Below, piece after piece: positions 14,219 through 14,941 of a stretch of 14,941 nucleotides of DNA. A program made the translations under genes and the position numbers. The notes under the pieces were generated by a model that did not search any database, was not told where the DNA came from, and saw only the letters and a program-made list of their open reading frames with translations. Source of the stretch: QHXW01 sp041486185 (lineage in GTDB: Bacteria > Acidobacteriota > Terriglobia > Bryobacterales > Bryobacteraceae); contig JBGPKX010000122.1 of NCBI GenBank assembly GCA_041486185.1, forward strand, positions 1 to 14,941. The letters are read 5' to 3'. Every line of letters begins with the position of its first letter. Positions within the stretch are counted from its first letter, which is position 1.

Positions 14219-14505
14219 CTACTCATAAACCGTTCGATTGCTGAAACCCAGTTCTGGGCATTTTCCCCGACGCCATTGATTGTGTTAGGAATTCCTGCCG
14301 CCGCGTGAAAGTACGGAATGCCCGTCCGAAGTTCGTGTTCAATCAGATCGCTCACACGTACCGCGTGCGAGGAGGCAAGCCGGATCATGCAGCCGGTCAA
14401 GCTTTCGACGAGCGGCGTACCGGCGCCGATCGGCAGAATCGAATGAAGGCGGCTTCGGGCCGGGATTGGGGCCGGTGCCACATACCAGGAGTCAAAGTGC
14501 GGCAT
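14215..14505 (-). pseudogene. TniQ-like protein, N-terminal fragment
   Basis: A 96-residue frame with the typical TniQ opening: DSWYVAPAPIPARSRLHSI, GAGTPLVESLTGCMIRLASSHAV, then NGVGENAQNWVSAIERF and a stop at 14215. In intact homologues the WV-A-E segment is followed by roughly 50 residues (a leucine-rich stretch and a first Cys pair) before the LLW-L--V--CP-H zinc segment. Here that segment follows at once in another frame, so an internal deletion has removed the link. The start overlaps the stop of the upstream ATPase gene by 14 bp, the usual coupled arrangement of tniB and tniQ. Confidence 0.75.
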
Positions 14506-14941
14506 TGACGGCCGCTCCGATCCGGTCGCGTTGCGGCCGGCGCACTCCCGGCCGCCGCTTTGTATTCCGTACGCTTGTAGGCTCGCTTACCTCGCCAGAG
14601 TCCCTCTCGTGGAAGCCGGCTCGAAGTCCCAGCCGACACTGAAGCGCCCGTCGCGCCTCGGCCGGCTCCGCCGACTGCGACTCTCCTTCGGCCGTTTCTG
14701 AGAGGATTTTCTGGCATTGCAGCACGGATAATGCTTGAGCCTCCAGGTCCTTCCGAATGATTGTGTTTCCACCGTGCCGCAGAACGGGATGTAAAGCCCT
14801 CGTGAGCCACTGTTTCAAAATGCCGACACAACCAATGCTCCGCTCGTAGAGAAACTCCCATTCAGCCGCGAGATCGGGCGGCTCAGGCAAACACATGTGA
14901 TGGCCAAATGATCGCAGGATATTCACGAACACCTGGCGGTC
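14492..14941 (-). CDS. TniB/TnsC-like AAA+ ATPase, C-terminal part, cut by window edge
   Basis: 149 residues are visible and the frame is open to the window edge, so Walker A and B motifs lie outside. The C-terminal lid region shows FVNILRSFGHHMCLP, then WEFLYERSIGCVGILKQWL, LTRALHPVL, a conserved helix DLEAQALSVLQCQKILSE and a basic end KRRPGVRRPQRDRIG. The ERSIGCVGILK-WL motif is typical of TniB/TnsC-like transposition ATPases, which bind target DNA and activate the DDE transposase. The identity is supported by the TniQ-like gene directly downstream. The C-terminal 60 residues look less conserved and could contain a frameshift. The transposase gene would be expected further upstream, beyond the window. 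Confidence 0.75.
   Translation of the reverse strand, partial: DRQVFVNILRSFGHHMCLPEPPDLAAEWEFLYERSIGCVGILKQWLTRALHPVLRHGGNTIIRKDLEAQALSVLQCQKILSETAEGESQSAEPAEARRALQCRLGLRAGFHERDSGEVSEPTSVRNTKRRPGVRRPQRDRIGAAVNAAL

Noticed and set aside
14397..14861. 154-codon minus-strand frame beside the TniB/TnsC-like ATPase
   Set aside because: It overlaps the ATPase and TniQ-like frames, which carry the recognisable motifs; this one is a shifted-frame shadow.
12887..14941. A CRISPR-associated transposon (CAST) pairing TniQ with the csm genes
   Set aside because: Known CASTs use type I or type V effectors. Here csm1-5 is an intact interference module in the opposite orientation and the tniQ-like gene is broken, so proximity alone does not support guided transposition.
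1..14941. CRISPR array
   Set aside because: I found no series of regularly spaced direct repeats on either strand anywhere in the window.

Overview
The window looks like chromosomal DNA of a high-GC soil-type bacterium, most likely an Acidobacteriota member near Bryobacterales/Solibacterales. That placement is inferred from gene style: low-complexity extensions on TatA/B and TatC, a small RGRK protein, and dispersed palindromes built on GTAGCGCAGG. No marker gene confirms it.

Layout. 1-828 (+) is the 3' end of a hybrid sensor histidine kinase with a C-terminal receiver. 941-2904 (-) is a two-gene unit: a VAO-type FAD oxidoreductase followed by an exported lipocalin-like protein. 3301-3714 (+) is a SnoaL/NTF2-fold protein. 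3821-3896 (-) is tRNA-Ala(CGC) with encoded CCA. 3946-4185 (-) is a small basic coiled-coil protein. 4264-5941 (-) holds tatA/B and tatC, one base apart. 6255-6791 (-) is hpt.

Divergent from hpt, 7014-12245 (+) is a complete type III-A CRISPR effector operon: cas10/csm1, csm2, csm3, csm4, csm5. Together these encode the RNA-guided Csm complex, with Csm3 as backbone nuclease and Cas10 as sensor and cyclic-oligoadenylate synthase. The Cas10 is short: it has no HD nuclease domain and no cysteine zinc ribbon, but keeps GGDD. No cas6, csm6/Card1, cas1/cas2 or CRISPR array lies in the window, so crRNA supply and any signalling effector must be elsewhere. A palindromic repeat, related to one between tatA/B and hpt, occupies the unusually long csm2-csm3 gap.

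Right of the operon is a scar: a possible first-12-codon stub of a methyltransferase gene, running straight into a perfect-armed hairpin (12309-12346). Beyond it, all on the minus strand, are a CcbP-like calcium-binding protein gene (12464-12808), a decayed tniQ-like gene (12887-14505; internal deletion plus at least two further frameshifts), and the C-terminus of a TniB/TnsC-like AAA+ ATPase running off the right edge. The csm operon therefore sits between housekeeping genes (tat, hpt) and the remains of a Tn7/Tn5053-type transposon.
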